Both the position numbers and the translations under genes were made by a program. A stretch of 64,000 nt of DNA from positions 1 to 64,000 of the forward strand of contig JAUCBJ010006199.1 of assembly GCA_032718475.1 (NCBI GenBank), in the 5' to 3' direction. The DNA comes from Nemertoderma westbladi. Lineage: Eukaryota > Xenacoelomorpha > Nemertodermatida > Nemertodermatidae. The notes under the pieces were generated by a model, which was given only the letters and a program-made list of their open reading frames with translations, made no database searches and was not told the DNA's origin. Of the stretch, positions 1-10,786 are shown in pieces (positions within the stretch are counted from its first letter, which is position 1; each line of letters starts with the position of its first letter).

Positions 1-229
1 CGTAATTTATGGAGAACCCCGAAGCCGTGAGCATAATGTACTTGATTGTTTAACGGGTTTTCTACGCAGTATAGAAAATAATGTTCTATTTAAAAAATAT
101 GGGAACGGTTCCGCCCGGGCCTAGATGCATTTGTTGCAAAATGAAAATGCTGGCACGGGAGGAACTCTAGCCAAAATTATAGTTTCTTATTTAACAGTGC
201 TTGATGTTATGCATATATATACAAAGAAA

Positions 230-2524
230 CTATGCAAAATGTTTCTCAAACTGCCGTAATTTAGAAAATACTGTTTTCTGGTTTCCAGCCACAGGTTTCT
301 GCTCCAATAAACTCTCAGCTTTCGATTTGCTAACGTCTTCTCTTATTGTGAGTATATTGACTGCCTGTTCCTTGTCAATATCAGAATACGTATTGAGGAA
401 GGTGGATAATTCTAACCGTAGTACATCATCGTCTGAAAGTTTGATCAACTCCGCAATGGATATGAGAACATCACAAGGGTGATCCTCCTGCCCAGTGAAG
501 GATTTGGGAAGAGGTACTGCCGTCTTTATGTGATTCGCTTCCCAAATAAGTTGGTCCGCTGCCTCTTTGCGTTCTTTACTATTTTTAAATGCGATTTTTT
601 TTGTTGTCAATCCTCGGCAATAATCCGCCACAATACGATCGACGGATTCGCAAATTAAAAAATCCCTAAACTGGGATCGAATTTTCATCCACTCGTTCTC
701 GGCGAAATCAACCACTGTTGCACATATTACCTGGCAACTTTCATTATTCCCCAGCCAATTTTTCCCCAGTAAAGTTCCAGTGGTACCAATTACCACCCAC
801 ACAACGTCTATGAGATAACCACAAAGTTCGTAAGCAAAGTCATTGTATTTATCTTCCAACGCCTTAAACTGCGCAGTTTTTTCTCTGGTATCAATATCTA
901 GTAGGTCTGACTTGGCATACTCATCTTTCAAGAATTTAATCAAGTCGTTAAAGGTGTATGTCCCATTCGCTAACGAAATAACAGTCACAGTGAATCGCGA
1001 CAATGCTAAAGTGTTATCTGTAGAAAAAGTACTTAAAGACTTTGTTCTATATTTGCTAATTTCCTCACTGTAATTTTGGAGAAAAGACGACAGTTGATTA
1101 ACGCAGTTCAATATTGTACGGAGTTTTACCATTGAACTAACATTTCCAGCGTCAGAAACATTCGATTGAACAATCTGGTGTATAGTTATAGACAAATCGG
1201 ATAGATAATACCCCTGGCCGTGAATATCCGGTTTTTTGTAATCTACATCCGACTTATTCCAATCCAGTACTTCAGCATTCAAGGCCTTATTCATATATTC
1301 CAAACCTTCAATAGCCATTCTCTCTATGTAATTATCGACAAGGTTTTTAATCTTGTCCTCCCCGAGAACGGGGCATAATCTAATGACATCGCATTCGAGA
1401 TCTGGATGGCCCAGAAGATTGGGCCCCGTGTATGTATCAATCCATAATAGAAACATCAACATATCATGATTTGTTTTTAATTCATTTTCAGCTATGTTTA
1501 GAAGATGTAAAGACAAACATGCGTGGGTTAACTTAATAATTCGTTCGAATATGTTGTATGATGGGGGGAATGTCATTGAATAGTAATGTTTAACAATGCG
1601 CAGATCTTCTAGAACCCTGTCGCGTAAACGCTCTAAATGTTTGGGAAGCCAATTAGTATCTTTTTTTGGCGAATCCTTTACTACACCATCAATTCTCGCA
1701 TGTACTGCCTTCTCTAACTGGTCGTAACATAATGATCTCCATTTTTTTGGACGTCCGGGGATATCAAACTCGCGCGGAAGCGGGGCTTTTATTTTTCCAG
1801 TCTCGTCCTCTCGTGGCTCGGCCAACTGCTTCTGACGTAAGTCCTCTTTTTCTTCTCTCTCAATAATTCTGAGAGCCGTGACAACCATTTCTGGGTTTTG
1901 TTGGACTATATCGTTAGCCCTGGAAATTACAAACAAAACTTGAATACGAAGGGATTCAACAACTTGCTCAGTAGAAGCAAAAAATGATTTAATCAGATCA
2001 AAGTCAATTCGACTTGGTGATGGTTGTTTTCTTATCTCGTGTAATATACTGTCTCTTGCACCTTCAATCTCTGACAAACATGCATGAGCTTGAAGTAGTT
2101 TATCTTGTTCAATAAGTTTATGGCACAATTTGACAGTTTCACCCACTTTAAATATATGTTCGAGATTGCCAACAGCAGTTACATAACGTTGGTGGTGTCC
2201 AGCCACAGTCTTTAAATCCTTGAGTTCTTCCTCGACGTTGGCATTTTGTCGGAAGATTTCACCTATTTCAAGCATGATTTCCTTGATACTTTTTATTTCA
2301 TCGACAGCATATTTAAGTTGTTCCAACCCGGTGCTAACTCCATCCAGCTGAGTTTGCATTGCTGTTGTTAATCTAGCATCAACCGACGCTTTCTTTTTTT
2401 CTACATCTCTCCTGATCTGACTGAGTTTTTGAAGTTTGTCCGAAGTCTGTAAAGCATTTTCTACATAACGCATGGCACTTTCAATTGCTTCAGCTTGTTG
2501 GCTTTCCATACTTTTATTATTCAT
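230..2524 (-). CDS. EXOC3: Exocyst complex component 3 (Sec6), intronless
   Basis: An uninterrupted 764-codon frame, close to the roughly 745 residues of vertebrate EXOC3. Sec6 is a core subunit of the octameric exocyst, which tethers secretory vesicles to the plasma membrane before SNARE fusion. Family resemblance is spread over the whole length: an N-terminal coiled-coil region with QLDGVSTGLEQL (about residues 60-71), the LLQAHACL segment, IIEREEKEDLR, PGRPKKW, the PPSYNIFERI region, and a C-terminal SKERKEAADQLIWEA helix. The start is the first Met of the frame, followed at once by a helix aligning with the family N-terminus. Human EXOC3 is split by many introns; here the whole protein lies in one exon with no frameshift, so it is either an intron-poor native gene or an intact retrocopy. 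I saw no poly(A) remnant or flanking direct repeats. The protein was recognised from family knowledge, not by a search. Confidence 0.93.
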   Translation of the reverse strand: MNNKSMESQQAEAIESAMRYVENALQTSDKLQKLSQIRRDVEKKKASVDARLTTAMQTQLDGVSTGLEQLKYAVDEIKSIKEIMLEIGEIFRQNANVEEELKDLKTVAGHHQRYVTAVGNLEHIFKVGETVKLCHKLIEQDKLLQAHACLSEIEGARDSILHEIRKQPSPSRIDFDLIKSFFASTEQVVESLRIQVLFVISRANDIVQQNPEMVVTALRIIEREEKEDLRQKQLAEPREDETGKIKAPLPREFDIPGRPKKWRSLCYDQLEKAVHARIDGVVKDSPKKDTNWLPKHLERLRDRVLEDLRIVKHYYSMTFPPSYNIFERIIKLTHACLSLHLLNIAENELKTNHDMLMFLLWIDTYTGPNLLGHPDLECDVIRLCPVLGEDKIKNLVDNYIERMAIEGLEYMNKALNAEVLDWNKSDVDYKKPDIHGQGYYLSDLSITIHQIVQSNVSDAGNVSSMVKLRTILNCVNQLSSFLQNYSEEISKYRTKSLSTFSTDNTLALSRFTVTVISLANGTYTFNDLIKFLKDEYAKSDLLDIDTREKTAQFKALEDKYNDFAYELCGYLIDVVWVVIGTTGTLLGKNWLGNNESCQVICATVVDFAENEWMKIRSQFRDFLICESVDRIVADYCRGLTTKKIAFKNSKERKEAADQLIWEANHIKTAVPLPKSFTGQEDHPCDVLISIAELIKLSDDDVLRLELSTFLNTYSDIDKEQAVNILTIREDVSKSKAESLLEQKPVAGNQKTVFSKLRQFEKHFA

Positions 2525-3868
2525 TATGAAATTATTGAATTATTAACTGGCTGGGCCTCTGAGTTTCTCGTGTTCAGTTAATTTCTTAAAATCAAGTCGT
2601 TCGAAGTAATCTCAGCCTACTGTGTGAAACGGGCCATCATGAATGAATAAGCTTTAGTAGTTTATATTTAACCAAATTTTGTATTGGTTATGCGTGCTGT
2701 CAGGCTGTTCGGTTACTGTAGGTTTCGGTTTATGATTACGGTATAAACTACAGACTGTACAGACTACAGCACTATATACATTACCATACCGGTAAGTATA
2801 GTTTAATAAAAGTAAATAAACCTGTACATGAATGAGGAGACAGGGAGAATGGTTAGGCCTACCATTATATAAAATCAGACCTTCACATCCTGACATCTGT
2901 TTAAACAGATCTAATATCTGAATATATAGGTGAATATCATAAACACTGCTGGTTTTGGATGCTGAGCTGATTGCCCGAACGGCTGATCCCCCAAGGACCG
3001 TTTAATGACCGCAATAATGTAGTAGGATACCGGTAATGTCCGAAATTCCGCCAAAGTTTTTAGATTACTGGTATGACTTAGGGCAGTTGTACTTCTTGTA
3101 ACTACTAAATTAGGCCAGCTAGGGCCTCCTACCGTCACCGTCAGACCTTAGGTGTTAGGGTTGAGTAGTTGACTCGTTGACGCTGTTTAGTTAGATAGAC
3201 TGAGGCCCAATCAACTAATCCTAACCCCAACTGCACTGAACTTCCCATAGTCAACAGTCCTAACTAAAATAACAAACCAAATAAACGAGAGCAAAATTTG
3301 TACTGCTGTACCGGTCTGCCGGTACTGCACCCCACTCAGTTGGGGAAAGATGCTTATTTAGGCAGTCCGTCCGGTCCGACTTCCTAAATAAGAACCGAGC
3401 TGCCTATATAGGCAGTTTTCGTCATTTTTTGGGATAAATTTGATGATTTAAACCACTTAAACGAAAATTGGCATATGAAGAATTTTACATATTAGAGATA
3501 TACCTGTCACTCACTGATAAAAAATTAGAAAAATCGATCTAAGCTTCTTTGATCTATTATCAATATAAGATTGACAGTTTCAGTTTATTTGCCAATGGCT
3601 GAAAATCCCATGACTGTGGTGCCTAAAATAATAACACCAGCATTGATAACGTGGTGCTTAAATAGGCAGTTTGCCCTCGTTTTGCTTGGAATTTTTTATT
3701 CGAACTGCCTATTTTAGAATTTTTTTTATTCGAACTGCCTATTTTAGAATGTCAGCTTCTTATTTAAAAGATGATGTGTAGTAAGCTACCATGTTCTGAA
3801 CATCATTTTTCAAAGTTAAAGAGTCAACATTTTCAATTTTCAAACTAACTTATTAGCATAGGAATATA
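2525..3868. other. Intergenic region with short direct repeats
   Basis: Upstream flank of the exocyst gene; its promoter probably lies in the first few hundred bases, but I see no clear core element. From about 3345 to 3775 a roughly 10-bp motif (AGGCAGT with neighbouring TATTTA, in both orientations) recurs, and a 27-bp unit containing ATTCGAACTGCCTATTTTAG is duplicated in tandem at about 3698-3750. These may be the edge of the degenerate element that follows. No credible gene seen. Confidence 0.4.
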
Positions 3869-3872
3869 TTAT

Positions 3873-4684
3873 TTGATCAGGTCAGCACCCAGCATCCAGT
3901 CCAACAGTAAAGACATGGACACATGGAGTAACATGGAGACCCGATTTGTTAAACGCTGCGGTTGTTGTGGAGCCGAAGCAAAAGAAATTAACTTATTGGA
4001 AAGTAGAGGGAAGGGGTGCAACAAAACTGTAATCGAATTCATAGAAGACACCGGCTGACCGGTAAGATGTCAAAAAAGTCATCTTATATTTGTCACAAAT
4101 GTTATTATTATGGAGTTGCTGAATGTGCCAAAGTAACGAAAAGATTTAAAGCTACTGATACAGCCGAAGACCTACTACAATTGACATCGATCAGCCATCA
4201 ACAAGTGCACCTTACATACCTGACAATAATCTAAAGACGTCAATTATTCGCACTGCTGGTACACTAAAGGGAAAATATAAGGAGTTTCCTTTAGTGGATA
4301 ATATTATCCCATTGATCGACAAGCCTGTGCTAAATTTTTGCTGCTCCTTGGCTGAATTAGATTCAAGTGAGGTGGAAACTGCCACCATGAAAATAAAGTT
4401 TCAAATTGTAAAAACTGAGTTCCTGTGCAACCTATCAGTCACCTATTTTATTGGTCCATTATCGTTCCAGCAAGCTTTTAATGCTTATGTTATTAACCAC
4501 TGCAAGAACATATATACATAGTGCAGGTAGTCCAAATGGAAGTGTAACATTAATTCAGAAGATGATCGATGATATGGCTGTTCAAGTACCTTACAGTTCC
4601 AGAGAAACTGGAGATATTCAAGTGGCCGTGGACAATAATCAAGTGTACTCTAAAACTTACCATGTAATTTATAGGCCAGCTTGA
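3873..4684 (+). pseudogene. Degenerate unrecognised gene, 5' part with zinc-binding-like cysteines
   Basis: Three overlapping short frames read on as one protein-like text only if frameshifts are allowed. The first has a CGCCG motif followed by SRGKGCNKTVIEFIEDTG. The second continues with SYICHKCYYYGVAEC, so a four-cysteine zinc site of the form CxxC...CxxC is plausible. The third runs from about 4182 (DIDQPSTSAPYIPDNN) through KGKYKEFPLVDNIIPLIDKP to about 4521, then shifts frame and ends with QVYSKTYHVIYRPA. Composition looks coding (regular codon usage, Ser/Thr-rich linkers), but stops and shifts break it. I do not recognise the family. It is the host into which a non-LTR element and a Gypsy element inserted further along. 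It could be an old transposon protein or a dead cellular gene. Confidence 0.45.
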
Positions 4685-4967
4685 GCAGATGGATATATAT
4701 GTCTGTCAGAATTATATTGAAAAAGTTTGTTGTTAAGTAAGTTAAGATTTATTAATACCAGTATATATCGTTTTTATAATGATATACAGTTGCTATTAAT
4801 ATATATACAGTAAGCCCTATGCCTATATAGTTGTTATAATGATATGCAGTTGTTTCTGTAGTCCATATTTCTGATTTATCATTAGGCTTACCATTATCAT
4901 TTATCATCTATCATTTATCATCATTTATCATTAGGTGTTGGTGTATAACCGTACTCTTCTTTTTTAG

Positions 4968-5278
4968 GGGTGTTACCATCTCAAAAACGAGAGTGTTGTA
5001 AGTATGCTACACAAATGCCCAGAGCCTGTGCAATACAGTGCTCTTCAACAACTTGTTATAAATTCAGCAGCAATTACAAGTTTCATTAACCAGTACACTT
5101 CCCAATTAGAACGAGTTTGTAATGATGCAAGAAAAATGTATCTTGCCAAGCTACTGGATGAGGTAAAGGCGGAATGCAGCCAATCAGATAATGTTGAAGA
5201 GTACATTAGAATCAAGAGTGGTGGTGGCTCTTCATCTGCAAATCCAGTTGCTAAGTGGAAGAGTGAGAAATATGAATA
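4968..5278 (+). pseudogene. Degenerate host gene, middle part before the non-LTR insertion
   Basis: A pyrimidine-rich CTTCTTTTTTAG at 4956-4967 looks like a 3' splice site and opens directly into a frame reading GCYHLKNESVVSMLHKCPE, then helical text (SALQQLVINSAAITSF, LLDEVKAECSQSDNVEEY) and ending ...VAKWKSEKYEY. The frame stops making sense exactly where the non-LTR fragment begins and resumes in phase after it, which marks this as older coding sequence. Product unknown. The segment before it (4685-4967) would then be an intron; it is AT-rich and holds tandem ATCATTTATCATT repeats. Confidence 0.5.
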
Positions 5279-5852
5279 CGAAATATCGAATACGTAAGGG
5301 AAAGGCATGGGCAGCCTTGAATAGGCTTTCCAGGATTTGGAAGTCACCTAGAATTAATCGGAAACTTAAGGTCCGATTATTTAGAGCAGCAGTAGTTCCA
5401 GTACTCCTCTACGGGAGTCCATGCTGGGCTCTAACTGCTGAGGACACCAAATCTCTGGATGGCACATTCACAAGAATGCTACGCCGGGTACATTGTGTCA
5501 AGTACAATGCACACATCTCCAACCAGACACTATATAACATTGGAGGTGTCTCATTGGTTCCCCCAAGCTTGACACTAGAACAAAATCGCCTCCGCTTTGC
5601 AGGACATTGCTTTCGCCGTGAGGACCAGCCAGTGCATAATCTTGTACTTTGGCAGCCTCATGGAGTGAATAAGCATGGTGGACAGCCCATGACTTTCTTG
5701 AGACGCATCTTAAAGGACACTGGCCTTAAAGATGCGGATGATCTAGCAAATGTCATGGGTGATAGGGAGTTGTGGCGGTGCAATTTTGTTGACAAGCCGG
5801 CACAGCATTCTTAAAAATGCAGCTGCAATGCAGCATGCCGATCCTAGTAGTA
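5279..5852 (+). mobile_element. 5'-truncated non-LTR retrotransposon, reverse-transcriptase C-terminus
   Basis: A 574-bp insertion bounded by a 14-bp direct repeat (GAGAAATATGAATA at 5265-5278 and 5853-5866), the expected target-site duplication of target-primed insertion. Its frame (about 5280-5814) encodes the C-terminal end of a non-LTR ORF2 protein: a thumb-like segment with RAAVVPVLLYGSPCWAL, a RRVHCVKYNAHISNQ stretch, then RLRFAGHCFRREDQPV, LVLWQPHG and DDLANVMGDRELWR, all typical of RTE/I/Jockey-like 3' ends in invertebrates. The catalytic palm is absent, so it is dead on arrival. The 3' end is short and finishes in CTAGTAGTAG, without a long poly(A); short-repeat tails are typical of RTE-type elements. 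Clade assignment is tentative. Confidence 0.85.
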
Positions 5853-6647
5853 GAGAAATATGAATATGTGGGCGGATCTGCTGTACTCATCGATGAGACG
5901 AATGTAAAATTTAAAATTCATGACCCATATGAAGGGGATCCTGGATCTGTGAGTGCTGTTACTGACATGTTGAATAAACTGGTAAGTGATTTCGTTAACC
6001 ATGACAGGAAATGGATAGTTGCTGTTATGGATGGGTTGCCATACCAATTCGCGCACCCCATCATAAAGCAAGATAACAATCTGCTGAAACATATATTATT
6101 AAAGCCTGGATTTGGTCACGTACATCATAAAATGATAACAACGCTAACTAGGGTATTGTGGGTACCTTTTGTGAAAGCTTTTGCGACACAGATTGCAGGT
6201 TATAAATCTGTAAAGGCAATTAGTGTGTTTTACAACTCAGTCGATCACCATAAAATGGAAGAGTCGTATGATGTAATAATAGAAGGCAATTTGAAGGAAT
6301 TATTACGGTTAGCAATTTCTGAAAGGATGAATGAACAACATCAAAATGGCGCATCAAACAATAATATAAATAGTATTACCCTTGAAAACATTACTAGTTG
6401 GGCCAATAGTATAAGTAATCCTTCTCTAAAGTTTATTTTTAAGTGGACTTACGGACCCTTATTATCCATGAAATTGTTTAAACAAGCTTTGCGCCACAAC
6501 AACTCATTAGCCTTGGATGGTTTCCTGTTTAAGTTTGCTCCAGTGTTTTTTTCTCATACAAATTATATTTATCAAGGAATTTGCCTTCACTACTTTTCAC
6601 AAAAGATTCAGATGACTCCTACAGTTCGAAACTTTTATGAAAACGAT
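5853..6647 (+). pseudogene. Degenerate host gene, part between the two retroelement insertions
   Basis: An open frame of about 265 codons continuing in phase from the segment before the non-LTR insertion (KYEY is shared through the target duplication). Readable blocks are VGGSAVLIDETNVKFKIHDP, a KWIVAVMDGLPYQFAHPII motif, GFGHVHHKMITTL, an SVDHHKMEES block, and FKFAPVFFSHTNYIYQGI near the end. The pattern DGLPY...HHK...followed by an aromatic-rich C-terminal part reminds me of uncharacterised transposon-derived proteins in marine invertebrates, but I cannot name a family. The frame is cut at 6647 by the Gypsy LTR and resumes at 10990. An intact frame this long in a dead gene suggests it was lost recently, or that it belongs to a repeated element. 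Confidence 0.5.
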
Positions 6648-6846
6648 TGTGGAGATGGCGTAGCCACGAAATAAAAACGTATGAAAAACTCGGATTCAAG
6701 TTCGAGCGATCGCTGATGGCATACTGCAGTCCTGTTGTACCATTATGTAGGTGGGCCTAGGCTAAAATCTCTAGGGTTGCTAGGTAACCGTAATAACAAA
6801 GTTTCGGGACTGTATATTACATGTGTTATGTATGCGGGTTGCCACA
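6648..6846 (-). repeat. 3' LTR of the Gypsy element
   Basis: 199 bp beginning TGTGG and ending CCACA (TG...CA on both strands). It matches 10787-10985 base for base as far as I can read. It contains AATAAA near 6671, but on the plus strand, so it is not the element's own poly(A) signal. Confidence 0.95.
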
Positions 6847-6858
6847 TGACCACCCCCA
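6847..6858 (-). promoter_or_regulatory. Polypurine tract next to the 3' LTR
   Basis: On the minus strand TGGGGGTGGTCA lies directly before the 3' LTR, the expected place for the primer of plus-strand DNA synthesis. The purine run is short and interrupted near its end. Confidence 0.6.
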
Positions 6859-6871
6859 GTCTCGAAACGTA

Positions 6872-8671
6872 TTATAGATATTCGGGTGGACGGACCGTCC
6901 GGCCCGATCGAGTTTGTACGGGCGGTTGGGCTGGGGTTGGTGGTCTTTGCGTTAGTACCGGCGGTGTAGGAGGTACCGGAGGTGCGTTCGGGGGTCGACC
7001 TCGGCGCCGCGGTTGGCCGAGGACGACCGGCTCGGCAAAATCGAGATGGGCCTGTTTGAGTCGGTCGACTGAAATCGTTTCAGTTCGACCGCCCTTCTCG
7101 ATCTTAAATGTTTTGGGTCCGGGGGTGAGGACCTTGTAAGGCCCCTCGTAGGGGCGTTCGAATGGCGTCCGGTGGGCGTCGCGCCGGACGAAAACGTAGG
7201 TAGCGTCGTGGAGGTCCGGTGGAACCGACGACGGAGTCAGTCCGTGGCGTGACGTCGGTACCGGAGCGAACCGCCCGACCGTATCCCGGAGTTGAGGGAG
7301 GATCGTGGACGGCGAGTGCTGGGCGCCTGTAGCCGGCGGAAGGAACTCGCCCGGGACGGTGAGGGGGGCACCGTAGACCAGTTCGGCGGAGGAGGTCCCC
7401 AAGTCGTCCTTGGGAGCGGTCCGGATTCCGAGGAGAACCCACGGCAACTCGTCGACCCAATCGGGGCCGGTGAGCGAGGCCCGCAGGGCGGACTTTAGGT
7501 GGCGGTGGAAACGTTCCACCAGTCCGTTCGCCTGCGGGTGGTAGGCCGTGGTGCGGTGCAGTTGGGTGCCCAGCAGCTGGTTGACGGCGGACCAGAGCTG
7601 GGAGGTAAACTGCGAACCGCGGTCGGAGGAGAGATCCGCGGGGACGCCGAACCGAGATATCCAGTTGGAGATCAGAGCCCGGGCGCAACTCTCGGTGGAG
7701 GTCTCAGTGAGGGGCACGGCCTCTGGCCACCGAGTGAACCGGTCGACCATCGTCAGCAGGTCAGTGAACCCGCGCGATGGTGGTAGAGGGCCGACCAGAT
7801 CCACGTGGATGTGGTCGAACCGGCGGTGGGGGTTGGCGAAGGTGCCGAGGGGCGCGCGGACGTGGCGTTGCACCTTGGAAGACTGGCAAGGGACGCAGGT
7901 CTTCGCCCACTCGCCCACCTCTTTGCGGAGGCCGTGCCACACGAACCTGTCGGCGACGAGTTTCTTGGTGGTACGAGCGCCGGGGTGAGACAGGCCGTGT
8001 AGGGCGTCGAAGACGCGCCGTCGCCAGGCGACGGGGACGACGGGGCGCGGGCGTCCGAGAGAAACGTCGCAAAGTAGAGTGGCGTTGGCGGGGGCGAGCG
8101 GGACGTCTTCCAGTTGGAGGCCGGACACGGCGGAGCGGTAGGTTGGCAGCTCGGGGTCGGCGAGTTGGGCAGCCGCCATAGCCGTGTAGTCGAGGCCGGG
8201 GAGGAGGGTTCGAACCGCGCTGACGGTAGTCCTGGAGAGCGCATCCGCCACACAGTTGTCTTTGCCGGCGACGTGTTTGATCGCCGTGGTAAACTCGGAA
8301 ATGTAGGCGATGTGTCGTTGTTGCCGATTCGACCACGGGTCGCTGATCTTGGCGAATGCGAACGTCAGGGGTTTGTGGTCTGTGTAGGCGGTGAATACGC
8401 GGCCCTCCAGGTAGTACCGGAAGTGGCGAACAGCGAGGTACAACGCGAGAAGTTCCCGGTCGAACGCGCTGTACTTCACCTCCGGGGGTCGAAGTTGGCG
8501 GCTGAAGAACGCCAGGGGGCGCCACGAGTCGCCGACGAGCTGTTCTAGAACGGCGCCCACCGCCGTGCCGGATGCGTCCACGGTGAGCGCCGTCGGTGCG
8601 TTGGCGTTGGGGTGGGCGAGCATCGTGGCGTTGGCGAGGGCTTCCTTGGCGTTCCGGAACGCCGCCGCCAT
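6872..8671 (-). CDS. Gypsy pol: RNase H and integrase
   Basis: A 599-codon frame, probably the 3' part of pol rather than a separate gene, since its first Met lies within the RT-RNase H linker. RNase H is seen from TVDASGTAVGAVL (Asp32) and FDRELLAL. The integrase zinc module has His225, His229, Cys259 and Cys262. The catalytic core shows VDLVGPLP (Asp291), SSDRGSQF (Asp350) and the GLVERFHR glutamate (Glu386), the DDE triad. A C-terminal YEGPYKVL block matches the GPY/F module of Gypsy integrases. The tail is Pro/Arg-rich. All integrase signature residues are present, so this part could still fold if expressed; the upstream break means it would need read-through. Confidence 0.93.
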   Translation of the reverse strand: MAAAFRNAKEALANATMLAHPNANAPTALTVDASGTAVGAVLEQLVGDSWRPLAFFSRQLRPPEVKYSAFDRELLALYLAVRHFRYYLEGRVFTAYTDHKPLTFAFAKISDPWSNRQQRHIAYISEFTTAIKHVAGKDNCVADALSRTTVSAVRTLLPGLDYTAMAAAQLADPELPTYRSAVSGLQLEDVPLAPANATLLCDVSLGRPRPVVPVAWRRRVFDALHGLSHPGARTTKKLVADRFVWHGLRKEVGEWAKTCVPCQSSKVQRHVRAPLGTFANPHRRFDHIHVDLVGPLPPSRGFTDLLTMVDRFTRWPEAVPLTETSTESCARALISNWISRFGVPADLSSDRGSQFTSQLWSAVNQLLGTQLHRTTAYHPQANGLVERFHRHLKSALRASLTGPDWVDELPWVLLGIRTAPKDDLGTSSAELVYGAPLTVPGEFLPPATGAQHSPSTILPQLRDTVGRFAPVPTSRHGLTPSSVPPDLHDATYVFVRRDAHRTPFERPYEGPYKVLTPGPKTFKIEKGGRTETISVDRLKQAHLDFAEPVVLGQPRRRGRPPNAPPVPPTPPVLTQRPPTPAQPPVQTRSGRTVRPPEYL

Positions 8672-8699
8672 GTCGGGGGTCCAGTCGAGGGACTTGGGT

Positions 8700-9308
8700 T
8701 TACCGGCAAGGGCCGCGTAGAGGGGCCGCGGGGACGAACCGATGATAGAAGTTCACCATCCCCACGAACTCCTGCAGGCCCTTGACGGTGGTCGGTTGGG
8801 TGAACTCCCGGATGGCGGCGACCTTATCGGGGAGCGGGACGGCGCCGTGGGCCGAGATTCGGTGGCCGAGGAAGTCGATGGTCGACCGACCGAACTCGCA
8901 CTTGGCGAGGTTGATCACGAGGCCGTGTTCTTGGAGGCGCGTGAAGAGCTGACGGAGGTGGTCACGGTGTTCCTTGGGGGACCGACTCGCGACGAGGACG
9001 TCGTCTAGGTAGACGAAGAGGAAGTCGAGTCCCTGGCACACCGTGTCCATCAGTCTCTGGAAGGCCTGGGCCGCGTTCTTCAGCCCGAACGGCATTCGAA
9101 GGAATTCAAACAGGCCGAACGGGGTTATAACCGCGGTCTTGGCGATGTCGGCCTCGGTTACGGGGATAGCCGCGCACCAGATCGATCTTAGAAAAGATCT
9201 TCGCCCCAGCCAGTCTGGATGAGAAGTCCTGGATATGGGGGATAGGGTACCGGTCCGGAGTCGTGGCGTCGTTGAGGCGTCGGTAGTCGCCACACGGCCG
9301 CCATCCAC
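8700..9308 (-). CDS. Gypsy pol: reverse transcriptase palm and thumb, frame-shifted segment
   Basis: A frame carrying the C-terminal half of reverse transcriptase: [38 protein letters not shown] and the catalytic YLDDVLV box, then the connection region with [10 protein letters not shown] and [10 protein letters not shown]. The upstream half of the same domain lies in another frame (9106-10197), and the text passes from one to the other near 9166, where the usual spacing is about 8 bases short. At the downstream end it leaves the RNase H frame near 8730 through an apparent single-base loss. The Met of this frame is not a biological start. Confidence 0.88.
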   Translation of the reverse strand: MDGGRVATTDASTTPRLRTGTLSPISRTSHPDWLGRRSFLRSIWCAAIPVTEADIAKTAVITPFGLFEFLRMPFGLKNAAQAFQRLMDTVCQGLDFLFVYLDDVLVASRSPKEHRDHLRQLFTRLQEHGLVINLAKCEFGRSTIDFLGHRISAHGAVPLPDKVAAIREFTQPTTVKGLQEFVGMVNFYHRFVPAAPLRGPCR

Positions 9309-10197
9309 CCGAGGGTTTAGGGGCCATGTGGAGGGGCGACGCCCAGGGACTGTTGGACCGGCGGATGATCCCCATCTCCTCCATCTTCCGGAACTCGTCC
9401 CGCGCGATCTCGAGTTTGTCTGGAGGCAGACGACGGGCGCGGGAGTAGACCGGGGGTCCCTCGGTGGGGATGTAATGTTTGACCCCGTGTTTCGCGGTGG
9501 GGTCGGAGAACCGAGGGATCGTTATATCGGGGAACTCGGCGAGGAGCCGTGCGAACTCGTCGTCCGAGGCGGTGACCGAACCGAGGTGGGGGGCGTGGCC
9601 CGTAGTCCGCCCGCACGGGATCGAGGTCAACGTCTCGGCGTCGACTAGACGGCGGCCTCTCAGGTCGACCAACATGTTGTTCGCTCGGAGGAAGTCGGCA
9701 CCGAGGAGAGGCTGGGCGACGTCGGCCGCGATAAACTTCCACTGGAACCGGCGGGAGTGGAAGTCGAGTTTGACGGAGCGGTCGCCGTACGTTCGAATGT
9801 ACGTTTTGTTGGCTGCGAGGAGGGGCGGCCCGCTCTGTCCCGAACGTTCCTCGCGAGTCGTCGCGGGAATAACGCTCACCTCCGCCCCGGTGTCGACCAA
9901 GAAGCGTTGCCCGGAAACGCGGTCCCAGGCAAACAGCAGCAGGTCGGTGTGGCCGGCCGTTGCAGCTGCTACAAACGGCCGGCCGGGGCGTTTCCCTGGT
10001 AACTGCAGGGCGGGCGGCACTTCCTGGCTGAGGGGCCGAACGTCTGGTGATAATAGCACCAGTCCGGGTTCGAGTTCGGGGCCCGCGGGGCGGGAGTCGA
10101 CGCCGACGAGGAGTTCTTGCCGGTTCGCTGCGGCGGGACCGGCGTCGGTTTCCTGACGGCGTGGGCCGCGAGTGAGGTCTGCCGGGAGGCCTCCCAC
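9106..10197 (-). CDS. Gypsy pol: protease and N-terminal reverse transcriptase
   Basis: This frame overlaps the end of gag by about 230 bp in the -1 frame, the usual arrangement for Gag-Pol production by -1 frameshifting. It carries an aspartic protease active site [13 protein letters not shown] (Asp near residue 102), the LLGADFL flap-following motif, and the first RT blocks: [29 protein letters not shown] and [10 protein letters not shown]. After that block the text becomes Arg-rich nonsense, marking the frame break near 9166. Confidence 0.9.
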   Translation of the reverse strand: MGGLPADLTRGPRRQETDAGPAAANRQELLVGVDSRPAGPELEPGLVLLSPDVRPLSQEVPPALQLPGKRPGRPFVAAATAGHTDLLLFAWDRVSGQRFLVDTGAEVSVIPATTREERSGQSGPPLLAANKTYIRTYGDRSVKLDFHSRRFQWKFIAADVAQPLLGADFLRANNMLVDLRGRRLVDAETLTSIPCGRTTGHAPHLGSVTASDDEFARLLAEFPDITIPRFSDPTAKHGVKHYIPTEGPPVYSRARRLPPDKLEIARDEFRKMEEMGIIRRSNSPWASPLHMAPKPSGGWRPCGDYRRLNDATTPDRYPIPHIQDFSSRLAGAKIFSKIDLVRGYPRNRGRHRQDRGYNPVRPV

Positions 10198-10685
10198 AGC
10201 GCGTCGGCCCGGTCCGCAACCCTGTCGAGGTCGCGGAAGTCCTCCTCCGCGAGTTGGAGGCGGATTGCGGCGGGCATCTGCCGGAGGAAGGCCTCCTCGA
10301 AGAGGAGTCCCGCGTTGTCGTCGCCGAGGAGCGCCTGCATTTCTCCGAGGAGTTGCGTGGGGCGCCGGTCACCGAGGCCGTCGAGGTCCCAGAGTCGGGC
10401 TGCGCGCTCGCGTCGGGAGAGCCCGAAGGCTTTGAGAAGTTGGCCCTTGAGTTTGAGGTACTTCTCAGTAGCGGGAGGGTTCCGGATGAGTTTTAGGAGG
10501 CGAGCGGCTGTCTCCTGGTCGAGGGCCCCCACCACGTAATAATATTTTGTAGTGTCCTCGGTGATGCTACGAATGTGGAACTGCGCCTCCGCCTGGGCGA
10601 ACCACACCTCGGGTTGGGTGGTCCAGAACGGAGGCAGTTTGATAGAAACGGCGTTGGCGGTCGCTTCGGCCATTGTCGTCAACAC
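9969..10685 (-). CDS. Gypsy Gag polyprotein
   Basis: 238 codons. The N-terminal part ([53 protein letters not shown]) is the capsid-like domain of a Gag group common in invertebrate Gypsy elements. The C-terminus has [19 protein letters not shown], a Cys/His cluster of the zinc-knuckle type found in the same group. Gag packages element RNA into cytoplasmic particles. A second Met four codons in (MAEATANAV) is an equally good start. Confidence 0.9.
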   Translation of the reverse strand: MLTTMAEATANAVSIKLPPFWTTQPEVWFAQAEAQFHIRSITEDTTKYYYVVGALDQETAARLLKLIRNPPATEKYLKLKGQLLKAFGLSRRERAARLWDLDGLGDRRPTQLLGEMQALLGDDNAGLLFEEAFLRQMPAAIRLQLAEEDFRDLDRVADRADALWEASRQTSLAAHAVRKPTPVPPQRTGKNSSSASTPAPRAPNSNPDWCYYHQTFGPSARKCRPPCSYQGNAPAGRL

Positions 10686-10776
10686 AGTTTCGGTGGCAGT
10701 TCCAGTTTGCTTGCAGGATCGTCAATCGTGTCTGCGTGTTGCGAGTCGCGGTCTCAAGAGTTCGTCCTGAGACGCT

Positions 10777-10785
10777 GGGTCACCA
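10777..10785 (-). promoter_or_regulatory. tRNA primer-binding site, possibly tRNA-Trp
   Basis: One base inside the 5' LTR the minus strand reads TGGTGACCC, complementary to a tRNA 3' end GGGTCACCA. Metazoan tRNA-Trp ends this way, but the complementarity fades after nine bases, so the primer identity is tentative. Confidence 0.6.
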
Positions 10786-10786
10786 T

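Noticed and set aside
5191-5278. N-terminal part of the 207-codon frame (start at 5191) as part of the retrotransposon protein
   Set aside because: The first residues lie upstream of the insertion boundary in host sequence read out of frame; only the part from about 5279 belongs to the element.
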